Translations under genes and position numbers: made by a program
In this document: positions 28,346-38,718 of the stretch, one piece after another
Layout: every line of letters starts with the position of its first letter
Position numbering within the stretch: position 1 is the stretch's first letter
DNA from: Bacillota bacterium
GTDB taxonomy: Bacteria; Bacillota; Clostridia; Peptostreptococcales; Acidaminobacteraceae
Assembly (NCBI GenBank): GCA_024636005.1
Contig: JAGXHV010000079.1
Location: forward strand, 1 to 49,251
DNA length: 49,251 nt
Direction of reading: 5' to 3'
The notes under the pieces: generated by a model
Told to the model about the DNA's origin: nothing
What the model saw: the letters and a program-made list of their open reading frames with translations, nothing else
Database searches by the model: none

Positions 28346-28975
28346 ATGCTAGATATTTATATTGTAAGGCATGGACAGACTCAGTGGAATGTGGAAAGAC
28401 GACTGCAAGGTTGGCTGGATTCACCACTTACACTTGAAGGAGAGCGTAGTGCGTTTATACTAAGAGAAGAGATTGGCGCAATTGAATTCGATCGAATATT
28501 TACATCTCCCAGTGGACGCGCACTAAGCACTTTAAGTCTCGCTATGCCTGAGGCCTTATATGTCATTGATGACAGGTTGAAAGAGATTTGCCTAGGGTCA
28601 TGGCAAGGAAAGACTATTGAGACCATAGAAAAGGAGTATCCTGATGCCTATTACAACTATTTCTTCGAACCTGGAGAGTTTAGGCTTTCAGATGGTGAGG
28701 ATTACTATGATCTTCATAGACGTGTCTCCTCTTTTGTGGGTGATCTCATAAAAGAGTTTTACAATGAAACGGTCAATAAAAAAATTCTGATCGTGACACA
28801 TGGCTTGACGCTCATGATGATGCAATTGATATTCAATAGTGATGAGATTGCAAACATCGGGACCTATGCGCTGTCTAAGAATGCAAGACCGGTGCACTAT
28901 CATTACGACGGTGATAAATTTGATGCGATAATTGAAGTGAGCGCCCAGGAAGGGTATTTCGCAAAAAGTATTTGA
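28346..28975 (+). CDS. Histidine phosphatase family (phosphoglycerate mutase-like)
   Basis: IYIVRHGQTQWNVERRLQGWLDSPLT (RHG), LKEICLGSWQGKTIETIE, ILIVTHGLT. Confidence 0.93.
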   Translation: MLDIYIVRHGQTQWNVERRLQGWLDSPLTLEGERSAFILREEIGAIEFDRIFTSPSGRALSTLSLAMPEALYVIDDRLKEICLGSWQGKTIETIEKEYPDAYYNYFFEPGEFRLSDGEDYYDLHRRVSSFVGDLIKEFYNETVNKKILIVTHGLTLMMMQLIFNSDEIANIGTYALSKNARPVHYHYDGDKFDAIIEVSAQEGYFAKSI

Positions 28976-29120
28976 ACGAAATAAAAGTAACTTTTTCATC
29001 AAATTGCTTAATTATGAAAAACTGATTTCTCAAAAATATTGTTTTCTTACATGTACAAGTTTATGAGCGCTTGTTATAATGATGTCAATCAATGAATATT
29101 TAAGATTTGTGGAGGTAAGG

Positions 29121-30302
29121 ATGAAAGCGTTGTCTATAAAGAATTTAGGTATTTCCGAATCGATGACTTTGGCGATTTCAGCAAAAGCGAAACAATTAAA
29201 GGCTGAAGGTGCCAATATCATCAGTTTCGGTGCGGGTGAACCGGATTTCAACACACCAGAGTATATCAGAACGGCAGCTATCAAACGAATTGAAAAGGGT
29301 GGAAATGGTTACACTGACGCTTCAGGACTTCCTGAACTCAAAACCGCAATTTGTAAAAAGCTAAGAGATGACAATGAACTCGAATATAAAAATAATCAAA
29401 TCGTAGTTTCATGCGGTGCAAAACATTCCCTTTTCAACGCATTACAGGCCCTTTGCAACCCTGGTGACGAAGTGATCATCCCTTCTCCGTACTGGGTGAG
29501 CTACTATGAACTCACGAAACTCGCTGACGCGGAACCAATTTTGGTGGAAGCTTCATCAAACCAGGAGTTCAAAGTGAGCATCGAGCAACTGGAAAGTGCG
29601 ATCACAGAGAAGACAAAGGCAATCATGATCAACTCGCCTAACAATCCGACAGGCGCTGTTTATACGGAGGCCGAGCTGATGGCAATTGCAGAACTTGCGG
29701 AGAAACACGATTTATACATCATCTCAGATGAAATCTATGAGAAACTCATCTACGGTGAGGAACATGTGAGCATCGCAAAATTCGCATACGACCGCACAAT
29801 AGTCGTCAACGGACTCAGTAAGGCATACGCGATGACTGGTTGGAGAATCGGTTACACCGCCAGCTCAGTTGAAATCGCAAAAGTCATGAGCAATATCCAA
29901 TCGCACGCCACATCAAACCCAAACACGATTGCCCAGTATGCAAGTATTGAAGCACTCAGCGGAGATCCTGCTCCGATTGAGGAGATGAGATTGGCATTTG
30001 ACGAAAGAAGACGATACATGGTGAAAACAATCGAGTCTATTCCTCAAATCACTTGCGTTGAACCGAAAGGTGCATTTTATGTCATGGTTGACGTTTCTGC
30101 GTTCTTTGGCAAGACTGTTGAAGGCAATAAAATAGAAGGCTCCATTGATTTTGCATCTGTATTGCTTGAAAAAGCAATGGTATCCGTTATCCCGGGCATA
30201 GCATTTGGGGTGGACGATTACATTCGTCTATCTTATGCGACAAGTATGGAAAACATTGAAGAAGGACTCGCAAGACTCAAAAATTTCTGCGAAAATTACT
30301 AA
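29121..30302 (+). CDS. Pyridoxal-phosphate aspartate aminotransferase (class I)
   Basis: FGAGEPDFNTPEYI, NSPNNPTGAVYT, SDEIYEKLIYG, VNGLSKAYAMTGWRIGY. SD ggaggt before ATG 29121. Confidence 0.95.
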   Translation: MKALSIKNLGISESMTLAISAKAKQLKAEGANIISFGAGEPDFNTPEYIRTAAIKRIEKGGNGYTDASGLPELKTAICKKLRDDNELEYKNNQIVVSCGAKHSLFNALQALCNPGDEVIIPSPYWVSYYELTKLADAEPILVEASSNQEFKVSIEQLESAITEKTKAIMINSPNNPTGAVYTEAELMAIAELAEKHDLYIISDEIYEKLIYGEEHVSIAKFAYDRTIVVNGLSKAYAMTGWRIGYTASSVEIAKVMSNIQSHATSNPNTIAQYASIEALSGDPAPIEEMRLAFDERRRYMVKTIESIPQITCVEPKGAFYVMVDVSAFFGKTVEGNKIEGSIDFASVLLEKAMVSVIPGIAFGVDDYIRLSYATSMENIEEGLARLKNFCENY

Positions 30303-30304
30303 TT

Positions 30305-30355
30305 AAAACAGTGATTGCACAATAACTATTTGTGTGATCATTGTTTTCTTTTTTT
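30305..30355 (+). terminator. Intrinsic terminator after the aminotransferase
   Basis: AAAACAGTGATTGCACAA / TTGTGTGATCATTGTTTT stem, then CTTTTTTT. Confidence 0.8.
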
Positions 30356-30405
30356 ATGGAGAAAAATATGTTAATATAATGTTATATTTGTAAGTGGGGA
30401 ATAAG

Positions 30406-31704
30406 ATGAATGAACGTGTAAGGAATATAGAGAAAATTTTACTCGTGGCGATTTTTACCACATTCATGGGACAGATTTACGTCACGCCTTTTGGGACCAA
30501 TTTTAGGCTCACCATTGCCGTCATGGTACTCAATGTACTGATGTTGACGTTCCTTGAGATCAAACCGATTCCAACGATAAATCTTGTGGGACTGATGATG
30601 TTTTCTGTGCGCAGTATAGTATTTGTGTACAATCAAAACGGCACAGTTCTAGAAGCGTTTTCAGTTTATTATCCGGTAATCTTCTTTTATATGTTCTACA
30701 GTTTCTTTTTTGTCGTTTTGAATGTCAGAAATCTCATCAAAACACCGGTCAGTCTCTTTCTAGGCATCTGGATCTGTGACACGATTCCAAATCTTGTTGA
30801 GATTATGGTAAGAGGTGATTGGCAAGGCGTGAATCTGGAAGAGGCCATCTATGTGATTATTCTCATAGGTCTGGTGCGAACGTCAATGACTGTTGTTTTG
30901 ATCTATTTGACACGTTACTATTATTCGTTCGTCAAAGAACGGGAACATCATCAGAAATTCGTCGAAAAGATTATTTTGATGTCCAATCTTAAAACGGAAC
31001 TGTTTTTTCTCAGAAAGTCCAAAAATGATATCGAACAGGCCATGCAGCGCAGCTATGAAGTCTATGAGCAGTTGAACGAGACCCAGCTCAAGGATTCCAT
31101 GCTCACTGTCGCCAAGGATATCCATGAAATTAAAAAGGATTATTCGCGTGTCATTTCAGGTATAGAGAAAAGTATTGAGGAAACTCCGATTTATCTCATG
31201 CATTTCAAGGAAATCATGAAGATTGTCAAAGATGCAAACGAAAAGAACGCAAGATCGAAAGACAAGTCAATCAGGTTTCATTTCTCCGTCAATTGTGATT
31301 TTAAGACACCTGAATTTTATGCCCTTATATCCATTCTCAATAATTTGATCACCAATGCCATAGATGCGATTCACTCGTCCGGAGAAATTGTGGTCATTGG
31401 TGATTTTCAGAGTGAAAATCTGCATCTTTCGATTTCAGACAATGGGACAGGTATTGACGAATATGATATGGAACTTATTTTCGAACCTGGTTTTTCAACG
31501 AAATTCAATGAAAACAACGGCATCATGGCTTCCGGAATCGGACTGACGCACGTCAAACAATTGGTGAGATCGTTTTTCGGAGGAGATATTAAAGTCGAGT
31601 CCAAGAAAGGCGAGTGGACACGTTTTGAACTATGGATGCCACTTTCCAAACTGCTTGAGCCACATGAATTCAAAAAAGACACGATAATGACAAGTGAGGT
31701 TTAA
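30406..31704 (+). CDS. Membrane sensor histidine kinase (GlnK/YcbA-like)
   Basis: TM N-terminus, AKDIHEIKKDYSRVI H-box, LNNLITNAIDAI N-box, ISDNGTGID and GIGLTHVKQLV G-boxes. Confidence 0.88.
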   Translation: MNERVRNIEKILLVAIFTTFMGQIYVTPFGTNFRLTIAVMVLNVLMLTFLEIKPIPTINLVGLMMFSVRSIVFVYNQNGTVLEAFSVYYPVIFFYMFYSFFFVVLNVRNLIKTPVSLFLGIWICDTIPNLVEIMVRGDWQGVNLEEAIYVIILIGLVRTSMTVVLIYLTRYYYSFVKEREHHQKFVEKIILMSNLKTELFFLRKSKNDIEQAMQRSYEVYEQLNETQLKDSMLTVAKDIHEIKKDYSRVISGIEKSIEETPIYLMHFKEIMKIVKDANEKNARSKDKSIRFHFSVNCDFKTPEFYALISILNNLITNAIDAIHSSGEIVVIGDFQSENLHLSISDNGTGIDEYDMELIFEPGFSTKFNENNGIMASGIGLTHVKQLVRSFFGGDIKVESKKGEWTRFELWMPLSKLLEPHEFKKDTIMTSEV

Positions 31705-32607
31705 ATGAATTACAACTTTTATTTGGTCGATGACGATAAAAGCGTACTCAGCATATTGAGTAAGATTATCGTCAATCAAAATCTAGGGGATATCATTGGA
31801 AAAGCCATTGATGGCGAACAGGCCACAATCGAAATTCCAAAACTTTCACCCGACATAGTCATTGTGGATCTTCTGCTGCCCAAAGTGGATGGCATCACTC
31901 TGGTGGAAAGACTCAAGACGGCATTTCCAGAGTTGCCTTTCATTATGATTAGCGAAGTCCACTCGAAGGAAATGGTTTCAAAGGCATATAACAGTGGTGT
32001 TGAATTCTTTGTCAACAAGCCAATCAACGTCATTGAAGTCATGAATGTCATCAAGAGAGTGGATGAGAAACTGAGGATGAAGAAAGTGATTGATTCATTC
32101 CAAAGTGCTTTTCAAAGTATGAGGACTCTTGATGAAATCTCTACAGGCTCCAAATCGTCAAAACTCGATCCCATACTGGAGAACGCAAAAGAAATATTGA
32201 ATCAACTTGGCATACTCAGCGAAGCGGGTTGCAAGGACATCATCAACATACTTGAATTTGTCATACAAAACGATGAAATGAGCCATAAGAAACTCATCGA
32301 GTTCAAATTGACCGATCTTTACTCTTATCTCAGTACCAAGTATGAAAAAGAACGTGGGGAGATCGTCAATGAGAAAGCCATTGAACAGCGGATCAGAAGA
32401 GCAATCGGTCAGGCGCTTGAAAATGTGTCAGAACTTGCTCTCGACGATTACGAACATCTCGCATTCATGCGATATGCATCGACACTATTCGAGTTTAGAG
32501 AAGTCCGGAAAGAGATGGACTACATAAAACGCATTTCAAAATTCAGAGGCAAGATCAACATCAAGAAATTCATCATTGGTTTGGTGTCAGAAGCTCAAAG
32601 CAACTGA
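31705..32607 (+). CDS. Response regulator with YcbB (GlnL-type) output domain
   Basis: Receiver domain (VDDDKSVLSIL...VDLLLPKVDGITL...VNKPINVIEV) followed by LTDLYSYLSTKY... KAIEQRIRRAIGQALENVSEL... FEFREVRKEMDYI. Confidence 0.88.
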   Translation: MNYNFYLVDDDKSVLSILSKIIVNQNLGDIIGKAIDGEQATIEIPKLSPDIVIVDLLLPKVDGITLVERLKTAFPELPFIMISEVHSKEMVSKAYNSGVEFFVNKPINVIEVMNVIKRVDEKLRMKKVIDSFQSAFQSMRTLDEISTGSKSSKLDPILENAKEILNQLGILSEAGCKDIINILEFVIQNDEMSHKKLIEFKLTDLYSYLSTKYEKERGEIVNEKAIEQRIRRAIGQALENVSELALDDYEHLAFMRYASTLFEFREVRKEMDYIKRISKFRGKINIKKFIIGLVSEAQSN

Positions 32608-32664
32608 CCTGTTTGAAATGTTTACAATTTAAGGGTTTGTTTTTGATGGAAGAGTTGATATAAT

Positions 32665-32692
32665 AAAAAAGGGACTTAGCTCCCTTTTTTTT
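32665..32692 (+). terminator. Intrinsic terminator after the two-component pair
   Basis: AAAAAAGGGA-CTTAGC-TCCCTTTTTTTT. Confidence 0.8.
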
Positions 32693-32724
32693 GGTGCTTA
32701 AAAGTGTGAAATGAGGAGAAATTA

Positions 32725-34161
32725 ATGTCAAAAAGAGAAGTTTTCAACATCGAATCCGTAGAAGAGATTTTAAACAGGAACGATGAAGTCATAAGGAACA
32801 TCAAAGCAATCAATGATCAGATTTTCAAGGAGTCTGGTCATCAAAAGAACGCATTCACAGTGACCTATGGTTGCCAGATGAATGAACATGATTCGGAGAA
32901 GCTCGAAGCCATGCTTGTGGATATGGGCTACAATATTGTAAAAAGCGTGGAAGAGTCAGATTTGGTAATTTTCAACACGTGTTGTGTCAGGGAAAATGCG
33001 GAATTTAAAGTTTATGGCAACCTCGGTCGCATCAAAAAGCTCAAAGAAACCAAACCGGATTTGATTTTGGCGGTTTGTGGTTGCATGATGCAACAACCTC
33101 ACGTTGTGGAGCAAATCAAGAAAAAATACAAGTATGTGGACCTCGTATTCGGAACCCATAATTTGCACAACTTCCCAGTGCTGCTTGAAGAGACACTGAC
33201 TGGAGACCATCAGGTCGTTGAAGTATGGGATTCTCAGGGCGATGTCATAGAAGGCATGCAAATTTCAAGAAAAAAAGAGGTCAAAGCCTATGTGAACATC
33301 ATGTATGGTTGTGATAATTTCTGTTCTTACTGCATCGTCCCTTATACAAGAGGCAGAGAACGCAGCAGAAGACCTGAGGACATCGTGGAGGAAATCAGAC
33401 AGCTCGCTCTAGAGGGCACCAAAGAAGTGATGCTTCTGGGTCAAAACGTCAACTCATATGGCAACAACATCGAAGATCCAGTGGATTTCGCAGATCTCTT
33501 AAAAATGGTCAACGAGATAGAAGGTATTGAACGCATCCGGTTCATGACGTCACACCCCAAAGACATCACACAGAAACTCATTGAGACGATGGCTGAAGCG
33601 GACAAGGTCTGCGAGTATTTACATTTGCCGATCCAGTCAGGCAGCAATGCCATCCTCAAAAACATGAATCGCAAATACACGAGAGAACATTATATAGACA
33701 TCATTGACAGAGCAAAAGCTCTGATGCCGGAACTTGGAATCACAACAGACATCATTCTTGGTTTTCCTGGTGAGACCGAATCGGATTTCATGGATACTGT
33801 GGATATGATCAAGACCATCAAGTGTGATTCAGCGTTCACCTATCTTTACTCAAAAAGAACTGGAACACCTGCGGCCACTCATGATCACCAGGTCACTGAA
33901 GAGGATAAACACGATCGAATGAACCGACTGCTCGCTGTACTCAATCCGATGATCCATGAAAAGATGAGAACATTTGATGGTAAGACCGTTGAAGTATTGG
34001 TGGAGGGTCCATCGAAGACCTCGGATGAACTGTTGATGGGTAGAACGAGACAAAATCAAATCGTCAACTTCATAGGAGATGCATCCCTGATTGGCAAGCT
34101 TGTTAACATTAAAATAACAAAGCCAAAGAAATTCTCGTTGTTTGGCGAAGTGGCAGAATAA
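32725..34161 (+). CDS. miaB: tRNA-2-methylthio-N6-dimethylallyladenosine synthase
   Basis: TYGCQMNEHDSEKLEAML, GCDNFCSYCIVPYTRGRERSR, LGQNVNSYG; upstream of mutS. Confidence 0.97.
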   Translation: MSKREVFNIESVEEILNRNDEVIRNIKAINDQIFKESGHQKNAFTVTYGCQMNEHDSEKLEAMLVDMGYNIVKSVEESDLVIFNTCCVRENAEFKVYGNLGRIKKLKETKPDLILAVCGCMMQQPHVVEQIKKKYKYVDLVFGTHNLHNFPVLLEETLTGDHQVVEVWDSQGDVIEGMQISRKKEVKAYVNIMYGCDNFCSYCIVPYTRGRERSRRPEDIVEEIRQLALEGTKEVMLLGQNVNSYGNNIEDPVDFADLLKMVNEIEGIERIRFMTSHPKDITQKLIETMAEADKVCEYLHLPIQSGSNAILKNMNRKYTREHYIDIIDRAKALMPELGITTDIILGFPGETESDFMDTVDMIKTIKCDSAFTYLYSKRTGTPAATHDHQVTEEDKHDRMNRLLAVLNPMIHEKMRTFDGKTVEVLVEGPSKTSDELLMGRTRQNQIVNFIGDASLIGKLVNIKITKPKKFSLFGEVAE

Positions 34162-34180
34162 TTAATCGAAGGAACTTAAT

Positions 34181-36826
34181 ATGATGAATGTGGATCGTTC
34201 CAAATTAACACCGATGATGAAACAGTATTTTGAAATAAAAGACCAATATATGGACTATATCCTACTCTATCGTTTGGGTGATTTTTACGAAATGTTCTTT
34301 GACGATGCCGTAAAGGCGGCAAGAGAACTCGAAATCACACTGACGGCCCGGAACTGTGGGCTTGAGGACAAGGCTCCACTTTGTGGGGTTCCTTATCATG
34401 CCGTAGATGGGTACATCAAGAAACTGGTGGAAAAAGGCATCAAAGTCGCGATCTGTGAACAGACTGAAGATCCAGCCCTAGCAAAAGGCATCGTCAAAAG
34501 GGAAGTCGTGAGGATTGTCACCCCTGGAACAATCACTGATCCGGATATGCTCGATGCTTCGAGCAACAATTATATTGCAGCTGTCTTTAAAAGTGAACAT
34601 GGTTATGGACTTGCATATTGCGACATTACAACTGGTTCTTTCAAATCCACAGAAGTGGTCACCATTTCAATTTTAATGGATGAAGTCATGAAGATCGAAC
34701 CGAGTGAGATTATTTATCCTTTAAGTGGTGAACTGGATCCTCAGCTATCTGAATATATTAAGGCGAACAACATCAGTTTCACCCCTTATATGGACCATGC
34801 ATTTTTAAATCATGCAAGTGAAAAGACCATTGAACGCATACTGAACGTCTATTCACCGGAATCCTTAGGGTTTTCTGATTATCCGGTGGCACTTTGCGCC
34901 AGCGGGGCACTTCTTGCCTATGTGGAAGAAACCGCAAAAGTGCCACTCATGCACATTTCTAGAATAGAACTTTACAATCACTCTAATTTCATGATGCTCG
35001 ACAAGTTCACCAGACGCAATCTTGAGCTCGTCGAAACCATGCGGACGGGAGATAAAAAAGGCAGTCTACTATGGGTGATCGACAAGACCTGTACCGCTAT
35101 GGGAGCTAGGCGGATCAAATCGTGGGTGGAGGAGCCTCTTCTCAATCAAAAGAGTATAGAGAAACGACTGAACACCGTGGAAGTCCTTGTGGACGACCTG
35201 ATGCTCAGAAGTGATCTCAGGACGCTGCTCAAAGAAATCTATGACCTTGAACGTTTAACCTCCAAACTGGTTTATGGCAGTGTCAATCCAAGAGACCTCG
35301 TAGCACTGAAGCAATCACTACTTGTTCTACCTGACATCAAAGCATATATCTCTGACTTGACTTCTGGTGAATTTGAGACCATTGATTCAGAAATCGACCC
35401 ACTTCAAATGGTTTACGAGCTTATAGAAAGAGCCATTATTGAAGAACCCCCATTTGGTATAAAAGACGGTGGCGTGATTCGAAATGGCTTCAATGAGGAA
35501 CTGGATGAACTTAGAGATGCGGCGCTGAACGGCAAACAATGGATCCTTGGCATTGAGCAAAGTGAACGAGAACGCACAGGCATAAAAAATCTTAAAATCG
35601 GTTTCAATAAAGTATTTGGATATTACATCGAAATATCAAAAGGCAGCATTAAAAATGCACCAGAGGAATATATTAGAAAACAAACGCTCGCAAATGCGGA
35701 GAGATATATCACTCCCGAACTCAAGCAACTTGAGGAGACCGTACTTGGTGCTGAAGAGAAAATCGGGAGACTGGAACTAGAACTTTTTAGTAATCTGAAA
35801 CAAGATATCATGGTCCACATCGAACGGATCAAAAGTACGGCTAATGCGATTGCATCTCTGGATGCACTTTTATCCTTTGCAGAATGCAGCTACAGATATG
35901 GTTATGTCAAACCGAAGATCAGCGATCAATCCACCATAAAGATCAAGCATGGCAGACACCCGGTAATTGAACGTATTTTCAATGATACGATATTTGTGCC
36001 AAACGATACCCATTTGGACCACAAAGGACATCAGTTTTACATCATCACAGGACCCAACATGGCTGGAAAATCCACTTATCTCAGACAGGTGGCACTCATC
36101 ACTCTGATGGCTCAAATCGGATGTTATGTCCCTGCCGAAAAAGCTGAGATTGGTATCGTAGATCGCATATTCACCAGAGTCGGCGCATCGGATGACCTGT
36201 CCCAAGGTCAGAGTACATTTATGGTGGAAATGAACGAACTTGCGAATATACTGAACAATGCCACGCCAAAATCATTGATTATTTTAGATGAGATTGGCAG
36301 GGGTACCAGCACTTATGACGGTCTGAGCATTGCTTGGAGCGTGGTGGAATATATTGCAAAGCATTCAGGCATTCATGCCAAGACTTTATTTGCGACGCAT
36401 TATCATGAACTCACAGAACTTGAAGGTCGCATAGAAGGGGTCCGAAATTTCAGAATCGCTGTTAAAGAATCTAAGGACGATATCATATTTTTACGCAAGA
36501 TCGAGCCAGGTGGAGCCAATCAGAGTTTCGGAATCCAAGTGGCCAAATTGGCTGGGGTACCGGGACCGGTGATCCAGAGAGCCAAAGAAATTCTTGCGAA
36601 GCTGGAAATCAATGACATCAACAACAATATACAAAATCTCAAGGAACACGATGAACAAAGTGGCTCAAAGGAGCAACTTGTAACGGCGCCCTCTGACTAT
36701 GTCATAACAGAAGGGCTTTATCGATTCATCGACCAATTGGAAATCGATCGGATGACACCTATAGAAGCCATGAATACACTTTATAAGATTGTCACTGATT
36801 TTAAAGATCAATCAGGAAGAGGTTGA
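34181..36826 (+). CDS. mutS: DNA mismatch repair protein MutS
   Basis: RLGDFYEMFFDDA, ITGPNMAGKSTYLRQVALI, GRGTSTYDGLSIAW. Confidence 0.98.
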   Translation: MMNVDRSKLTPMMKQYFEIKDQYMDYILLYRLGDFYEMFFDDAVKAARELEITLTARNCGLEDKAPLCGVPYHAVDGYIKKLVEKGIKVAICEQTEDPALAKGIVKREVVRIVTPGTITDPDMLDASSNNYIAAVFKSEHGYGLAYCDITTGSFKSTEVVTISILMDEVMKIEPSEIIYPLSGELDPQLSEYIKANNISFTPYMDHAFLNHASEKTIERILNVYSPESLGFSDYPVALCASGALLAYVEETAKVPLMHISRIELYNHSNFMMLDKFTRRNLELVETMRTGDKKGSLLWVIDKTCTAMGARRIKSWVEEPLLNQKSIEKRLNTVEVLVDDLMLRSDLRTLLKEIYDLERLTSKLVYGSVNPRDLVALKQSLLVLPDIKAYISDLTSGEFETIDSEIDPLQMVYELIERAIIEEPPFGIKDGGVIRNGFNEELDELRDAALNGKQWILGIEQSERERTGIKNLKIGFNKVFGYYIEISKGSIKNAPEEYIRKQTLANAERYITPELKQLEETVLGAEEKIGRLELELFSNLKQDIMVHIERIKSTANAIASLDALLSFAECSYRYGYVKPKISDQSTIKIKHGRHPVIERIFNDTIFVPNDTHLDHKGHQFYIITGPNMAGKSTYLRQVALITLMAQIGCYVPAEKAEIGIVDRIFTRVGASDDLSQGQSTFMVEMNELANILNNATPKSLIILDEIGRGTSTYDGLSIAWSVVEYIAKHSGIHAKTLFATHYHELTELEGRIEGVRNFRIAVKESKDDIIFLRKIEPGGANQSFGIQVAKLAGVPGPVIQRAKEILAKLEINDINNNIQNLKEHDEQSGSKEQLVTAPSDYVITEGLYRFIDQLEIDRMTPIEAMNTLYKIVTDFKDQSGRG

Positions 36827-36827
36827 G

Positions 36828-38654
36828 ATGGAAACAAGACGGATACAAAAATTGGATGAGTTCACCGCAAGTAAAATCGCTGCAGGAGAAGTTGTAGAAA
36901 GACCTGCCATGGTCGTGAAGGAACTGGTGGAGAATGCCATTGATGCCGGTGCGGACGAAATAGTGATTGACGTAAAAAATGGCGGAAAAAAAAGCATTAG
37001 GGTTTCGGACAACGGTTCAGGCATACATCTTGAAGATTTGACACTTGTTTTTGAACGTCATGCGACGAGCAAAATCAGATCGATTGAAGATCTTTATGAC
37101 ACGCATAGCTTGGGGTTTAGAGGTGAGGCGCTTTCAAGTATTTGTGCAGTCTCTCAAATTGAGATGATCACTATGTGTGAAGGGGATTCATATGGTACCA
37201 AAATACAAGCGGCTGGCGGCAAGATTCTAAAGCAGTCCGAAGTTGGTGCCATACGAGGTACGACTATCACTATCAAAGACCTTTTTTTCAACACGCCGGC
37301 CAGACTTAAATTTTTGAAGAGCGATCAAGCCGAAGGGAGATCCATCACAGAACTTGTCAGCACACTTGCCATATCGCATCCGGAAATCGCATTTAAATAT
37401 GTGAACGACGACAAGTTGGTGTTTCATACTCCTGGCAAAGGAGATCTCGGCAATGCCATATTTTCGATATACGAAGCCGGGATTCTGGGACATCTCCATA
37501 AAATTAGTGAATCGCACGATGACATCAGCATACATGGCTTTGTCTCAAAATTCGACTATACCAAGGGTACAAAGAGCCATCAGTTGACTTTTGTCAATGG
37601 TAGATATGTGAAGAGCGACGTGGTCAAAGAAGTCGTACAAATGGCATATAAGCCGTATCTTATGAGTAATAGACATGCAGTGTGCTTTCTCTTTATAAAA
37701 GTACCACCCTCTTCAGTGGATGTGAACATTCATCCTGCCAAAACTGAAATCAAATTTCATGATGAGGGAAAAATCAAACAGTTGATCTATATGGCACTTA
37801 AAAAATCATTCAATCTATACGATCAAGTTCCGAAGGTGACATTCAGCGAGAAAGAAGTATTTGTTAAACCTTCAGTAAGGGACGCGCAAGAAATAAAAAC
37901 GACTGAACATGGACCTGTAAGTATTGAGCAGGACGTGATTAAACTGGAAAAGAAAGTGCCTATCGCCCCAAAATATTCACCTCCGGCATTCAAACCTGAA
38001 AAAGTAGATTTTGAAGCCATTTCGCAGATGAATGCTTTTGTGGAAGACTTGGTTCGTGAATCTCCTGAAATCATCAGAGACTCTGTTTATTATGGACTGG
38101 ATTATATTGGCGTTTTTGACAAGACCTATCTGCTTTTTGAAAAAAATTCACAGCTTGTCATGATTGATCAGCATGCCGCCCATGAAAAAATTCTTTATGA
38201 GCAGTTTATGCGCGCTTTCAAAAGTCAGGAAATAGCCTCACAAATGCTTTTGATTCCAGAAACTGTGGAACTGGATGCCCTAGATATGAGTTCACTGGAT
38301 CAAATGGCTTCATTCATCAAAAATATGGGATTCGATTTTGAGCGGTTTGGAAATTCAACAGTTATTTTAAGGGAAATTCCAAGTCTACTTTCTATTCAAA
38401 GCGCAAAATTAATGTTTTCTGAAATTCTTGAAGGTACAAGAACGGGAATGGATGATCATTTCGAGGAAAAACTGGCTTCAAGAGCATGCAAGGCTGCAAT
38501 TAAAGCTTATGATACCATAGAGGCCATTGAAGTGGACGCTTTAGTGGAACAACTTACATCCCTCGAATCGCCTTACACATGTCCACATGGAAGACCGATA
38601 GTCATCCAATTCGGAAAACATGAGATTGAAAGAAAATTTAAGCGGATATTGTGA
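36828..38654 (+). CDS. mutL: DNA mismatch repair protein MutL with endonuclease motif
   Basis: KIAAGEVVERPAMVVKELVENAIDAGAD, LGFRGEALSSI, DQHAAHEKILYE, CPHGRP. The ORF track start at 36789 is over-extended. Confidence 0.97.
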   Translation: METRRIQKLDEFTASKIAAGEVVERPAMVVKELVENAIDAGADEIVIDVKNGGKKSIRVSDNGSGIHLEDLTLVFERHATSKIRSIEDLYDTHSLGFRGEALSSICAVSQIEMITMCEGDSYGTKIQAAGGKILKQSEVGAIRGTTITIKDLFFNTPARLKFLKSDQAEGRSITELVSTLAISHPEIAFKYVNDDKLVFHTPGKGDLGNAIFSIYEAGILGHLHKISESHDDISIHGFVSKFDYTKGTKSHQLTFVNGRYVKSDVVKEVVQMAYKPYLMSNRHAVCFLFIKVPPSSVDVNIHPAKTEIKFHDEGKIKQLIYMALKKSFNLYDQVPKVTFSEKEVFVKPSVRDAQEIKTTEHGPVSIEQDVIKLEKKVPIAPKYSPPAFKPEKVDFEAISQMNAFVEDLVRESPEIIRDSVYYGLDYIGVFDKTYLLFEKNSQLVMIDQHAAHEKILYEQFMRAFKSQEIASQMLLIPETVELDALDMSSLDQMASFIKNMGFDFERFGNSTVILREIPSLLSIQSAKLMFSEILEGTRTGMDDHFEEKLASRACKAAIKAYDTIEAIEVDALVEQLTSLESPYTCPHGRPIVIQFGKHEIERKFKRIL

Positions 38655-38672
38655 AAAAGTGATCCAATAGTG

Positions 38673-38701
38673 TTACAATTTTGTCAAAATTATATTATAA
38701 T
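38673..38701 (+). promoter_or_regulatory. Putative sigma-A promoter of miaA-hfq
   Basis: TTACAA-N17-TATAAT. Confidence 0.6.
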
Positions 38702-38718
38702 AAGCAGGTATAATAATT

